A DNA stretch of 64,000 nucleotides from a virus. A program made the position numbers and the translations under genes. The stretch covers positions 26,869 to 90,868 of the IMG/VR virus record IMGVR_UViG_3300024348_000017; one strand, given 5' to 3'. Positions 1 to 7,166 of the stretch are shown in pieces. Every line of letters begins with the position of its first letter. The first letter of the stretch is position 1. The notes below the pieces were generated by a model. It was not told the DNA's origin and made no database searches. It saw only the letters and a list, made by a program, of their open reading frames with translations.

Positions 1-121
1 TGCGCACTGGTTGCTTCACACCGTACTCCAGATTGATTGTTTCACCCTCGACTCTAACGCCGAACAAAAAAATCGTAACCCACTGTAATAAATTGAACGT
101 GTATCCGAATAACTTAATCAT
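1..121 (-). CDS. Small membrane-type protein, 3' part beyond window edge
   Basis: An ATG at 119-121 opens a frame that runs off the left edge; 40 codons are visible. The N-terminus (MIKLFGYTFNLLQWVTIFLF) is hydrophobic and could be a membrane segment or signal anchor, followed by a polar stretch. It lies just downstream of a strong terminator, so it probably has its own promoter. The product is not recognised. Confidence 0.5.
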   Translation of the reverse strand, partial: MIKLFGYTFNLLQWVTIFLFGVRVEGETINLEYGVKQPVR

Positions 122-145
122 AATTATTAATTTAATGGTTGTGTG

Positions 146-185
146 AAAAAAAAATGAACGGCGGTGGATGGATCACACCCACCGC
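146..185 (-). terminator. Rho-independent terminator
   Basis: On the minus strand a 10-bp stem (GCGGTGGGTG with CATCCACCGC, one G-U pair, five-base loop) is followed a few bases later by nine T residues. It begins just after the stop codon of the AT-hook gene at 194-439. Confidence 0.85.
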
Positions 186-193
186 GTCCAGAA

Positions 194-439
194 TTACGCT
201 GTAACCGCTTCTGGTTTCACCTTCTTAGGTGCACCACGCTTGATCACTTCACCGGCTGCAATTTTAGATGCACGATCGGCTAATTTCTTCTGGCGTGCTG
301 ATTCACCAGACGCTGGACGTCCCCTACCAATTGATCCACCCGCTGCTGCGCGTGCTGCTCTAGCTGCTAAACGTGCTTGACGTGCTGATGTTCCTACTAC
401 TGGACGACCTCTTTGTGTTGATTTGTTTTCTGTTGACAT
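194..439 (-). CDS. Small basic AT-hook protein
   Basis: An 81-residue, Arg/Lys/Ala-rich protein with two RGRP cores (residues about 11-14 and 39-42) inside repeated units that also share SARQ and an Ala-rich helix. RGRP is the minor-groove-binding core of AT-hooks, so a DNA-binding or DNA-packaging role is inferred. A third, degenerate unit (RGAPKK) lies near the C-terminus. The gene ends at a strong terminator and is visibly richer in G+C than its surroundings, partly because of the Arg/Gly/Ala content. It is related in style to the larger AT-hook protein at 773-1423. Confidence 0.7.
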   Translation of the reverse strand: MSTENKSTQRGRPVVGTSARQARLAARAARAAAGGSIGRGRPASGESARQKKLADRASKIAAGEVIKRGAPKKVKPEAVTA

Positions 440-471
440 AACCTGTTTTTTTTTATTATTTAATTTTATAT

Positions 472-501
472 TATAAATGTCTGGACAAAACGTTGCCCAA
501 A
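472..501 (-). promoter_or_regulatory. Promoter-like motif before the AT-hook gene
   Basis: The minus strand reads TTTGGGCA, then GACATTTATAA, with GGCA 16 bases before the GACATTTA element. This is a weaker copy of the recurrent phage promoter motif, placed 30-60 bases upstream of the start at 439. Confidence 0.4.
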
Positions 502-505
502 CAAC

Positions 506-712
506 TTATTTAACGAATACCTTTTGCATTGTATCTAAACCATAACTTACTCCGGCGTGAAAAATTTCCATTACATCTAACGCACCATCAACCTCAACGG
601 ATATCTTTACCTGTCCCGTTTCGTCTGGTTCATTTAATACTACTATTTTATCACCCATATTTTTCTGTAGGTAAGATAAACGCTCTACTTGTGTGAAAAT
701 TTCTACTTTCAT
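506..712 (-). CDS. Hypothetical small phage protein
   Basis: A 68-residue acidic protein (starts MKVEIFTQVERL) with no membrane segment. The start is supported by an A-rich leader ending GTTATG and by a promoter-like motif 25-55 bases upstream. It lies between the two AT-hook genes. The family is not recognised. Confidence 0.65.
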   Translation of the reverse strand: MKVEIFTQVERLSYLQKNMGDKIVVLNEPDETGQVKISVEVDGALDVMEIFHAGVSYGLDTMQKVFVK

Positions 713-736
713 AACTTTTATTTTAATTTATTATAC

Positions 737-768
737 CATCAATGTACGAAAAAAACTCCGACCGAACA
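737..768 (-). promoter_or_regulatory. Promoter-like motif
   Basis: The minus strand reads GGTCGGAG, then TTCGTACATTGATGG. The TACATTGA element matches the motif found before other genes; the upstream box is GGTC instead of GGCA. It lies between the stop of the AT-hook gene at 773 and the start at 712. Confidence 0.5.
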
Positions 769-772
769 AAAC

Positions 773-1423
773 CTATCGTCGAGTACTTTTCGGACGCCCA
801 CGTTTACCTCCAGTACGCACCTTAGTGGCTGCCTTCTGGCCGACCCTCTGGGTGATCACCGCTTGAGTAAGCGCTGGGCGTCCCCTTTTACCCGCGGGCT
901 TCTTTTCTGCGGATACCACCCGTACAACAGTACTAGCTGGTCTACCACGTTTCCCACCACTGCGCGTTGATCGTTCTATCTTAGCCGTGTCACGAGCTAA
1001 TTTAACCGCTGGGTCCAGAGCTGGACGTCCCCTGCGTCCACCCTCAACTTTCACCTTCACCTTATCGCCGCGTAAAACAGCACGTTCAGCAGCTGCCGCC
1101 TCACGCTCCTCACGGCGCGTCATTAGGTCCAGTGTTGCTTGGTGCTTAATGAGTGCTGGATGCACAATCACCTGATCAATATCATAGTGTCGTACACCAC
1201 CTCCATTATCGCGTACCTCAAAACCACCGTTTGGATAAAACCGAGCACCAGGCTCGTGTTGCTTTATTAATGTAAACGTCTCACCCGATTCATAAAAAAA
1301 CGGGGCTGGGAGTACACGTTGTCCAGGACGGAAACGTAACAATTCGGGCTCCACATCCTCATACGCATTGTATGTGCCGAGCTTCGCTCCACCGACGATA
1401 AAATCTCTTTCTATTACTTTCAT
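773..1423 (-). CDS. Protein with four C-terminal AT-hooks
   Basis: The N-terminal half (about 115 residues) is a folded-looking domain of unknown family that contains many aromatic and Gly/Pro residues. A charged helix rich in Arg, Glu and Ala follows, then a basic tail with four RGRP cores (RRGRPALD, KRGRPAST, KRGRPALT, KRGRPKST). Repeated RGRP units are the hallmark of HMGA-type AT-hooks, so binding to the minor groove of AT-rich DNA is likely; a histone-like or transcription role is inferred. A longer frame opens at 1468, but its extra 15 codons translate the promoter motif (SYIDV), so the ATG at 1421-1423 is preferred. G+C is clearly higher than in neighbouring genes. Confidence 0.75.
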   Translation of the reverse strand: MKVIERDFIVGGAKLGTYNAYEDVEPELLRFRPGQRVLPAPFFYESGETFTLIKQHEPGARFYPNGGFEVRDNGGGVRHYDIDQVIVHPALIKHQATLDLMTRREEREAAAAERAVLRGDKVKVKVEGGRRGRPALDPAVKLARDTAKIERSTRSGGKRGRPASTVVRVVSAEKKPAGKRGRPALTQAVITQRVGQKAATKVRTGGKRGRPKSTRR

Positions 1424-1440
1424 ATCTTTAATTATTATAA

Positions 1441-1470
1441 CGTCAATATACGAACAAAACTCTGCCACAA
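1441..1470 (-). promoter_or_regulatory. Recurrent phage promoter motif
   Basis: The minus strand reads GTGGCAGAGTTTTG, then TTCGTATATTGACG, giving GGCA 16 bases before TATATTGA. It stands about 20 bases upstream of the AT-hook gene start at 1423. This is among the best copies of the motif. Confidence 0.65.
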
Positions 1471-1860
1471 CAAAACACTATACACATACAAAAAAACAAA
1501 TGAAATTGGGTGGAAGATACGACTCCACTTTGACAAAACCAAACTTACTTTACGACAAAAAAGTTATAGACGCGGTGAAGGTACGACAAAATCTTGCCCA
1601 CTCCAAATTTAGTTGTGCGTCACAAAAGCGCAGTCGTGCGTCACAAAAATAGGGATGTGGGGGACAAAATGTTCATAAAGAAAAGTGTGGAGTGCGTGCA
1701 GAAAAAACAGGACGAAACCCAATCACCAACACCCATTATCAACCAACTCGTCACATACTATAATACAACCGAACAAAATATTACGCTATTACAAAACAAC
1801 GTTGATATATGTTGGACAAAAGTGGTACATGTTGCTACAAAAATTTAACTAATGTGTGAC
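1471..1860 (-). other. Non-coding leader with repeated TTTTGTC/TTTTGTG words
   Basis: About 390 bases without a credible gene. The minus strand carries roughly ten copies of TTTTGT, often as TTTTGTCGTA or TTTTGTCCA. Two of them are spaced like the recurrent promoter motif (near 1515-1545, GTCAAAG then TCGTATCTTC; near 1583-1605, GGGCAAG then TCGTACC). A direct repeat KTGTGCGTCACAAAA occurs at about 1612-1626 and 1632-1647 on the plus strand. The short plus-strand frames here look like repeat translation. It may be a multi-promoter regulatory region or replication-associated. Confidence 0.5.
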
Positions 1861-1892
1861 AAAAAAGCGCGTTATTTGCGCAGTAAACGCGC
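1861..1892 (-). terminator. Rho-independent terminator
   Basis: On the minus strand GCGCGTT pairs with AACGCGC across a 12-base loop and is followed by six T residues. It lies 18 bases after the stop codon of the gene at 1910 and closes the run of small genes upstream. Confidence 0.75.
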
Positions 1893-1909
1893 AAAAAAAC
1901 GCATGTAAT

Positions 1910-2146
1910 CTACGATTTAACTATTTGCTCGTATGGTACCCAATCGTAAGTAGCGTCGAATTTATTAGGTAATGCTAACAAAAACTCGTCGTTATGACCC
2001 TTAGCTATTCCTACCGTCCCATATCCCTCACAAATGTACGCTACCATAAACCCAGGTTTCAATTTGCTATATTCCTCTACCATATCGAAATCCCAAGGCA
2101 TGTCCGAATCATTTTCGTCACACCATTGCTTACTAAAGTCTGCCAT
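1910..2146 (-). CDS. Hypothetical small phage protein
   Basis: A 78-residue protein (starts MADFSKQWCDEND) rich in Asp, Glu and aromatics, with a compact hydrophobic centre (GFMVAYICEGYGTVG). The frame also offers a start at 2194, but the ATG at 2144-2146 has the A-rich leader typical of this genome, while the extra N-terminus reads like an untranslated leader. It is the last gene before the terminator at 1861-1892. The family is not recognised. Confidence 0.6.
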   Translation of the reverse strand: MADFSKQWCDENDSDMPWDFDMVEEYSKLKPGFMVAYICEGYGTVGIAKGHNDEFLLALPNKFDATYDWVPYEQIVKS

Positions 2147-2224
2147 CTTATTATTATTTACTGTTATTAATCTGAATTTACGTTTCGTTCCCATACTAGT
2201 GTTTGTAAATAATCACTATTGTGA

Positions 2225-2578
2225 TTAGTGCTTGTGTGGTGATCTGAATTGTATATGTTTCCCTATAGCGTCCTCGTCTGCCTCCTCGTTCGTTACATAA
2301 TGCGTTCCTTCGTTTCCGTTCTGCCCTATAACATCCATTCGTTTATTCGCTTCTTCCTCGTCCCAACTATCCGCATCATGATTTACACACGGATATTTCT
2401 TGATGTTGATTTCCATTCTATTATTTACCTTATAATCAAATATCATTCCCTCTAATGCATCTTTTACCAAATTAATATCATGGTTAAAGATCATATTCAT
2501 ATAGCCTTTATAATCAATATGTGCAATTGAGTAGTTGCCCTTATCGTCTATTAATTTCAATTCAATTTCTTTTATCAT
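2225..2578 (-). CDS. Hypothetical acidic phage protein
   Basis: 117 residues. The first 60 form a plausible alpha/beta domain (MIKEIELKLIDDKGNY), and the rest is Asp/Glu/Asn-rich and probably disordered, ending SPHKH. It abuts the next upstream gene (stop 2580) with essentially no spacer, indicating an operon. The family is not recognised. Confidence 0.65.
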   Translation of the reverse strand: MIKEIELKLIDDKGNYSIAHIDYKGYMNMIFNHDINLVKDALEGMIFDYKVNNRMEINIKKYPCVNHDADSWDEEEANKRMDVIGQNGNEGTHYVTNEEADEDAIGKHIQFRSPHKH

Positions 2579-2579
2579 C

Positions 2580-2795
2580 TTAATATTGTTTTATGTTATC
2601 AATATACGCTTGGTCCATTGCCTCCTCCATCTGTTTCCCAATGTTGAATACCTTTATCTGTAGTTCCTTAATCTTATCCTCATATTCATCCATCAATTCC
2701 TGATCGGTCACGTCTAGTCTTAGTCTACTCTCATACCAATTTAATTGCTCTAAATAGCGATCATACATCGCCTTCATATCTGCTATACTAATCAT
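2580..2795 (-). CDS. Hypothetical coiled-coil protein
   Basis: 71 residues with continuous helical heptad character (ISIADMKAMYDRYLEQLNWY, then a Lys/Glu helix with Met-Glu pairs). It overlaps its upstream neighbour by one base at 2795 and is followed two bases later by the next start. No known domain is visible. Confidence 0.65.
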   Translation of the reverse strand: MISIADMKAMYDRYLEQLNWYESRLRLDVTDQELMDEYEDKIKELQIKVFNIGKQMEEAMDQAYIDNIKQY

Positions 2796-2983
2796 TATCC
2801 TACATTTATTTCGTCTAATTTAACTTTACCATTTTGCCAATCCACCCATTGCTCATATGATAATGATTTAACCTTATCTGCATCAATACCATACTTCTCT
2901 ATTGCTTCTGCTCCATATCGATCAATGTAATCATCAACTACTTTCATATATCGTCTATAATCAAGTTCGGTATATATTTTCAT
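2795..2983 (-). CDS. Hypothetical small phage protein
   Basis: 62 residues, Tyr- and Lys-rich and helical, starting MKIYTELDYRRYMKVVDDY. It shares a base with the next gene's start, indicating translational coupling. The family is not recognised. Confidence 0.6.
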   Translation of the reverse strand: MKIYTELDYRRYMKVVDDYIDRYGAEAIEKYGIDADKVKSLSYEQWVDWQNGKVKLDEINVG

Positions 2984-2989
2984 TTATCC

Positions 2990-3343
2990 TTATTTATCAA
3001 TTATTGTATATGCACCCCCTAACTCAATACTATTACCATTTTCATCCCTGAACCATATTCTATCATTGTTATATCCATATCCTATCCTCGTTGTGTGGTA
3101 TATTGTTCCATCTGCTGCTCGTACCTCATAGTTGTGGTGTTCTGCTGGTAATGTTGCTAGTAGGTAGAATATTACTCCTACTAGTGTTAGGAATATTAAC
3201 CACTTACTGAATTTTACTAGCTGTGGTAATGTAGTTGGTTCTTCGTTTCTTTCTGTAAATAGTCCCATATTATATATTTTATCTCTATCATGATCAAATC
3301 CTATCTTCTCAACTTCTTTCTCTGTTATTTTTACCTTATTCAT
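2990..3343 (-). CDS. Single-pass membrane protein
   Basis: 117 residues. A cytoplasmic N-terminal part of about 45 residues is followed by one membrane helix at about 46-67 (WLIFLTLVGVIFYLLATL) and a C-terminal domain containing a repeated GT-Y-T motif (AADGTIYHTTRIGYGYN, then WFRDENGNSIELGG). The last part could be a small beta domain outside the cytoplasm. The start overlaps the preceding gene by eight bases. The function is unknown. Confidence 0.65.
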   Translation of the reverse strand: MNKVKITEKEVEKIGFDHDRDKIYNMGLFTERNEEPTTLPQLVKFSKWLIFLTLVGVIFYLLATLPAEHHNYEVRAADGTIYHTTRIGYGYNNDRIWFRDENGNSIELGGAYTIIDK

Positions 3344-3545
3344 TATGTGCTGGGTTATCGTTTGCCTCTAATGCTTCGTTATAACCATCAATATGTCCTT
3401 GATCGTATGCTCGTTCCTTCTCTGTTTCTAATATTGTTTCGTCCTCTTCCCTAAGCGTTTCAACTAGGTTCTCAAATGATGTATTCGTTTCGTATCGTTT
3501 CCTAATGTATGCTATTAGTTGCTCTAATGGTGTTAAATTATTCAT
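3336..3545 (-). CDS. Hypothetical acidic helical protein
   Basis: 69 residues, Glu-rich and helical (LTPLEQLIAYIRKRYETNT), ending with the tail ANDNPAHNE. It overlaps the membrane-protein gene that follows. The ATG is preceded by a sequence reading ATACGATTCATTATG. No recognised domain. Confidence 0.6.
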   Translation of the reverse strand: MNNLTPLEQLIAYIRKRYETNTSFENLVETLREEDETILETEKERAYDQGHIDGYNEALEANDNPAHNE

Positions 3546-3606
3546 AATGAATCGTATATACGTATTTAAGTATTGTGTGGTGTGTCCACCACTTTGAGGC
3601 TGAATT

Positions 3607-3849
3607 TTAGGGTGCGATCATTTGTTTCAATATTGCATCTGCTCGTTCTTCTAATTCGAACCATTCCATGTCACTATAGTCTGCGTTATAGCATTCGAAT
3701 TTAATTTCTTTACTTTTACGACCCATATCTATAAGTACTAGTACATTGTATTCGTCTCCTAAGTTACGTCCCATTGTTTCTTTAACTCGGTCTGCACTGT
3801 CACGTGGAAATTGAGTAGGTAGTCTTACTATGAATATTGGTTTAGCCAT
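3607..3849 (-). CDS. Hypothetical small phage protein
   Basis: 80 residues with an alpha/beta pattern: a beta strand (KPIFIVRLPTQF), helix, strand (NVLVLIDMGRKSKEIKFECY) and a C-terminal helix. The spacer to 3545 contains a TACGTATTT-like sequence and may carry a weak promoter. The stop lies just downstream of the membrane-protein gene at 3851. The family is not recognised. Confidence 0.65.
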   Translation of the reverse strand: MAKPIFIVRLPTQFPRDSADRVKETMGRNLGDEYNVLVLIDMGRKSKEIKFECYNADYSDMEWFELEERADAILKQMIAP

Positions 3850-3850
3850 G

Positions 3851-4090
3851 TTATTTTATATTTTTGTCTTGTTTCCACTTAGTATTCTTATCATTCTCAT
3901 TTAACGCCTCTTCTATTAGGTTACGTAGTGTTTTGGACATGTAATATAATCCAAGTATCGCTCCTACTACTAACATTATCCCAATTACATAAGCCGGAAA
4001 TATGAATATGAATACTAGTATTGCTATTAGTATTGACATTATAGTCATTGTAATTTTATTTGCTCGTTTTCTATTATTAGTAGTCTCCAT
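3851..4090 (-). CDS. Small two-helix membrane protein
   Basis: 79 residues. A basic N-terminus (TTNNRKRANK) precedes two adjacent hydrophobic segments (about 14-32 and 34-52, IMSILIAILVFIFIFPAY then GIMLVVGAILGLYYMS), followed by a charged tail rich in Lys and Asn. The topology would fit an inner-membrane or holin-like protein but no specific family was recognised. It overlaps the gene at 4077-4271 by 14 bases. Confidence 0.6.
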   Translation of the reverse strand: METTNNRKRANKITMTIMSILIAILVFIFIFPAYVIGIMLVVGAILGLYYMSKTLRNLIEEALNENDKNTKWKQDKNIK

Positions 4091-4271
4091 TTTGAATGAA
4101 TTTTGATTTAAATTGCATATCGTGATTTAATTGGTCTTCCGCTAATATACGTTCTTTATTTTGCTCCCACCACTGCTCGAATTTTCTACGTGGTTCGTTG
4201 ATTTGTATTTCCATTTGTTCTTGTTCCCATTGTATAACGTTTGGGTCCTTGTCGTTGTTGTAAATTGCCAT
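4077..4271 (-). CDS. Hypothetical charged protein
   Basis: 64 residues rich in Gln, Glu and Trp (WEQEQMEIQINEPRRKFEQW). It is strongly helical, with no membrane segment. Its 3' end overlaps the following membrane-protein gene. The function is unknown. Confidence 0.6.
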   Translation of the reverse strand: MAIYNNDKDPNVIQWEQEQMEIQINEPRRKFEQWWEQNKERILAEDQLNHDMQFKSKFIQNGDY

Positions 4272-4318
4272 ACTATTTAATTTTATTTATGTTGGTTTTC
4301 GTAGCGTTGTTCGTCTTG

Positions 4319-4600
4319 TTATAATGATGCTTTATAATCTTCATCTGCATCAGCATTACTTATTACTCTGTATTGTCCATTTACTATTCTATCGTCTTCA
4401 GTAAAGCCAGCACTGTCATATTCTGGTTCATCATCTTCATTACTATCCATTTCATATATTACTAAATCGATTTCATCACGTACTTTGTCTATTAGGTTAT
4501 TTACTGCATTAGCGTCTAATAGTTTGTGTTCTGAATAGTGTGTTATTGCTATGTTTAAGCAGTAATACATTTCGTTTAATTCCTTTAATGTTAATTTCAT
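4319..4600 (-). CDS. Hypothetical acidic phage protein
   Basis: 93 residues starting MKLTLKELNEMYYCLNIA, helical in the first 60 residues and then acidic and probably disordered. The frame opens further upstream at 4645, but those 15 codons translate the promoter motif (RSYIDVI), so the ATG at 4598-4600 is chosen. The ATG is preceded by an A-rich leader. The family is not recognised. Confidence 0.65.
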   Translation of the reverse strand: MKLTLKELNEMYYCLNIAITHYSEHKLLDANAVNNLIDKVRDEIDLVIYEMDSNEDDEPEYDSAGFTEDDRIVNGQYRVISNADADEDYKASL

Positions 4601-4618
4601 ATTTTTTAATTTTATAAC

Positions 4619-4650
4619 GTCAATGTACGAACGGAGCCCTGCCAAGCACT
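4619..4650 (-). promoter_or_regulatory. Recurrent phage promoter motif
   Basis: The minus strand reads CTTGGCAGGGCTCC, then GTTCGTACATTGACG, with GGCA 16 bases before TACATTGA. It sits directly after the hairpin at 4651-4676 and about 20 bases before the start at 4600. Confidence 0.65.
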
Positions 4651-4676
4651 AAGGAAGCGCCTTAATGGCGCTCCTT
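4651..4676 (-). terminator. Intergenic hairpin, probable terminator
   Basis: AAGGAGCGCC pairs with GGCGCTTCCTT (one bulge) around a five-base loop, beginning 12 bases after the stop of the gene at 4688. There is no T-run; the hairpin directly abuts the next promoter motif. Confidence 0.6.
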
Positions 4677-4687
4677 AATATACTTGA

Positions 4688-5473
4688 CTATTTACTAATC
4701 AATGTTAATTTATCTGTATCGGCACATAACTGCTTAAATTCATCCGCTGTTATGTTATTCATATTATCTACTCTAATTGTGTGTGACTCAATCATACCTG
4801 TTGTTAGGTTAGTAAGCGCTACACTGCTATTCTCACCTGTTAAGATATATTGATTCTCATCTTCATGTTTATATCTGTTACCTACTTTATGGGTAATGAA
4901 TAGTTCTGGAAAATCAGATTCAATTTGGTCTTTAAGGAATGATACTTTAGCTAATTCTTTGATTTGCTCTAGGCTTGATACTACGATCGCTTTCATACTG
5001 TATTGTTTTAATTGGTTATCGTCAATATACGATTTCTGTTCTGCCCCAACTAATACTAGATCACGTTCATTGTAGCTATTTGTTTCGCCATTCGACCAAG
5101 CAACATATATACCTAAATCACAATTTTTAATATCACTAATAATACCATCGGTATCAATTGGATTCCAAGTATTTTCAACACCATACCAAATTGAATCATC
5201 ACTAATCATTACTTTATCACCTACTTTGAATTTTGATTTCACTTTAGTCTCAGTTTGTTCTACTGCTGGGCAGAAATGAGCAGCGAATTTATCTTTAGGA
5301 ATAACAATGTCTATACCTCGTCCTGATGCTTTGTCCATTAAATAACCATTAGGACCATAATCGTCCCAATAAACGAATTTTTGACCTACTCTACAACGAT
5401 CACCATTGAAATCGGTAAAACCTTTGTAACACTCATAAACGACGCCTTGTTGTGGCTTAATTGATTTACTCAT
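4688..5473 (-). CDS. Two-part phage protein with an embedded promoter and internal start
   Basis: The 261-residue frame joins two different-looking halves. The first half (about 1-155) has a Tyr/Trp/Gly-rich segment (GVVYECYKGFTDFNGDRC) and an SH3-like stretch (KFKVGDKVMISDDSIWYG). The second half, from an internal Met at 4996 (MKAIVVSSLEQIKELAK), is a 102-residue helical and beta unit. Between them a strong copy of the recurrent promoter motif is translated in frame as GAEQKSYIDD. Either two genes became fused through loss of a stop codon, or both the full product and a short internal product are made. The upstream start has a GTTATG leader. Function unknown. Confidence 0.65.
   Translation of the reverse strand: MSKSIKPQQGVVYECYKGFTDFNGDRCRVGQKFVYWDDYGPNGYLMDKASGRGIDIVIPKDKFAAHFCPAVEQTETKVKSKFKVGDKVMISDDSIWYGVENTWNPIDTDGIISDIKNCDLGIYVAWSNGETNSYNERDLVLVGAEQKSYIDDNQLKQYSMKAIVVSSLEQIKELAKVSFLKDQIESDFPELFITHKVGNRYKHEDENQYILTGENSSVALTNLTTGMIESHTIRVDNMNNITADEFKQLCADTDKLTLISK
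5020..5050 (-). promoter_or_regulatory. Promoter motif inside an open frame
   Basis: The minus strand reads TTGGGGCAGAACAG, then AAATCGTATATTGACG; GGCA is 16 bases before TATATTGA. It lies 24 bases upstream of the internal ATG at 4996 and is translated through by the longer frame. Confidence 0.6.
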
Positions 5474-5505
5474 AACTTTTATTTTATTTTTAATTATTTA
5501 ATATA

Positions 5506-5535
5506 CGTCAATGTACGAACGGGACCCTGCCCAAT
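5506..5535 (-). promoter_or_regulatory. Recurrent phage promoter motif
   Basis: The minus strand reads TTGGGCAGGGTCCC, then GTTCGTACATTGACG, an almost perfect copy of the motif at 4619-4650. It fills the gap between the stop at 5536 and the start at 5473. Confidence 0.7.
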
Positions 5536-6576
5536 CTATCCTATTCTTATAGATTCATCATTATTCATCGTTAATATGGCTGTTGGTGCATTAGTAAATG
5601 TAAATGGGTTAGTTGGTATTGCTTGTTCCGTTACATCACGTTCAACTTCACCAAATTCTTCATCAGTACGTAATCCAGGGAATGTTAAAGCATCTCTCAT
5701 CCTAGTTACTATATCGGCAGTTTGGTGTTCTGTTTCTAATGCTGCTCTAAATCTTCTATTCTTTTTCTCAAAACACTCATCTTCCACTTTCATTTTTAAT
5801 TCTTCACTACATAGATCTTTATTAGTGATTTTTTTATTTATTTCCTCCTTAACAATATTAAAGATATTACCATCAACATCTACTTCATCCCAACTTACTT
5901 CTCTATCAACCGCATTCCATAATGTTGAACGCTCATATTCGCTGTCATAGTATTTCTGAGTTGCTATTTTATATCCTGTTTTCTTATTTAAGATATAAAT
6001 TAATGCTCCTCTATCCCAATAACGATGGAAGTGTTGTGGTTCGTGTATAGCGGTAGTGCACCATTTAGTCGCTGCTCCATATTTACATGAAGCTGAGAAT
6101 GTTAGTGGACGTAATACTAACCAAGTATCATCTTCAAATACCCTAACGATTTGAGCAGCCATATCCTTATCCATCGTTTTTAAATGAGCTATTGAGATGG
6201 CGTTTGATATATCATTAAATGTCTTATACTTTAAAATGTCATTTTCATCTATTAGACTTCTTTCATTTAAGTCCATAAACTCAATTAACGTTTTAATATT
6301 ATCACCATTCATATTATCAACAGCTAAATAAACCATCCTTAAATGAGAATCAGGTAATCCGTTAACAATACCATTTGCAATCCCATATTTCGTTAAAACA
6401 TCTCTAAAATAGTCTAAATCTTGGGTTGTGGTTCTGTTTTGGAGTTCATTTGTAATAACTTTAGACAACATAGGAAGATATTTATTCTTCTCTGTTGGAT
6501 CTATCATTGATAAGACATCTACTATTGACATTGATATCAATGGAAATTTCTCCTTCAAATCTTTAATTCGACTCAT
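5536..6576 (-). CDS. Conserved-type phage protein with KWCT motif
   Basis: 346 residues. The N-terminal 150 residues are helical. The centre holds a distinctive stretch, SCKYGAATKWCTT, followed by FHRYW and GALIYILNKKTGYK, which resembles a pattern seen in uncharacterised proteins of large phages. The C-terminal 130 residues are charged. No catalytic motif can be assigned. It starts one base after the caspase-like gene's stop codon (6578), so the two are probably co-transcribed. Confidence 0.7.
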   Translation of the reverse strand: MSRIKDLKEKFPLISMSIVDVLSMIDPTEKNKYLPMLSKVITNELQNRTTTQDLDYFRDVLTKYGIANGIVNGLPDSHLRMVYLAVDNMNGDNIKTLIEFMDLNERSLIDENDILKYKTFNDISNAISIAHLKTMDKDMAAQIVRVFEDDTWLVLRPLTFSASCKYGAATKWCTTAIHEPQHFHRYWDRGALIYILNKKTGYKIATQKYYDSEYERSTLWNAVDREVSWDEVDVDGNIFNIVKEEINKKITNKDLCSEELKMKVEDECFEKKNRRFRAALETEHQTADIVTRMRDALTFPGLRTDEEFGEVERDVTEQAIPTNPFTFTNAPTAILTMNNDESIRIG

Positions 6577-6577
6577 A

Positions 6578-7129
6578 CTAGTCTTTTAAATATAATCTAT
6601 TATAATTGTATAATGCTACAGGGTTATCTTCAACTAATAATTCGTAATTAGTCATTACGTGGTCGTAAGCGTCTTGTAGTGGTTCATTTATAACTTCACC
6701 TAATAATTGAGCGAAGTAATTATTTGAAGCGTCTACTTGATCTTGTTCTGTACCTGGTAATCCACAGTATGTTGCTTCGCTTATTTCACTAATGAACATA
6801 CCACTGTATAATCCTTTTAAATCATGTTTATTAACGAACTGATCTGCATTACACCAAATGAATATACATTCTTTGTTTCTTAATAACTCAACATTTTTAT
6901 CATTAATGATGAATCCACTATAATCTAAAGTTTTGAACTTAGCACAGCTAAATAAACCACTAGGCGAACCATGCCCCATCATATAGATACAATCGTGTTG
7001 TTCTATTAATTGATTTACTTCTTTTTTAGATATCCCACCCGTTACAATAGTAGCGTTGGTTATATGTTCATATATCGGCTTTAGGAAATCTGTACTCGGA
7101 TCGTCCGGGTGAATTATTAATGTTTTCAT
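6578..7129 (-). CDS. Putative caspase/CHAT-like fold protein
   Basis: 183 residues. Two hydrophobic strands each end in a candidate catalytic residue: CIYMMGHGSPSGLF (His-Gly) and CIFIWCNADQF (Cys), about 45 residues apart. This order and spacing match the His/Cys dyad of clan CD peptidases (caspases, CHAT, gingipain). The rest (SGMFISEISEATYCG) is compatible with a small alpha/beta domain. Known proteins of this style exist in Bacteroidota, but assignment as an active protease is inference. There is no signal peptide, so it would act in the cytoplasm. The start has a GTTATG leader after a hairpin. Confidence 0.55.
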   Translation of the reverse strand: MKTLIIHPDDPSTDFLKPIYEHITNATIVTGGISKKEVNQLIEQHDCIYMMGHGSPSGLFSCAKFKTLDYSGFIINDKNVELLRNKECIFIWCNADQFVNKHDLKGLYSGMFISEISEATYCGLPGTEQDQVDASNNYFAQLLGEVINEPLQDAYDHVMTNYELLVEDNPVALYNYNRLYLKD

Positions 7130-7140
7130 AACATAAAGAT

Positions 7141-7158
7141 AGGCAACTTGCGTTGCCC
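7141..7158 (-). terminator. Intergenic hairpin
   Basis: GGCAAC pairs with GTTGCC around a GCAA (GNRA) tetraloop, between the stop at 7167 and the start at 7129. It is followed by TATCTTTATGTTATG, so it is either a terminator or part of a compact promoter/leader. Confidence 0.55.
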
Positions 7159-7166
7159 ATCCTAGT

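Noticed and set aside
1368-1848. Two plus-strand frames in the left non-coding region
   Set aside because: They have repeated RHK words from DNA repeats, no leader, and would be the only plus-strand genes in the window.
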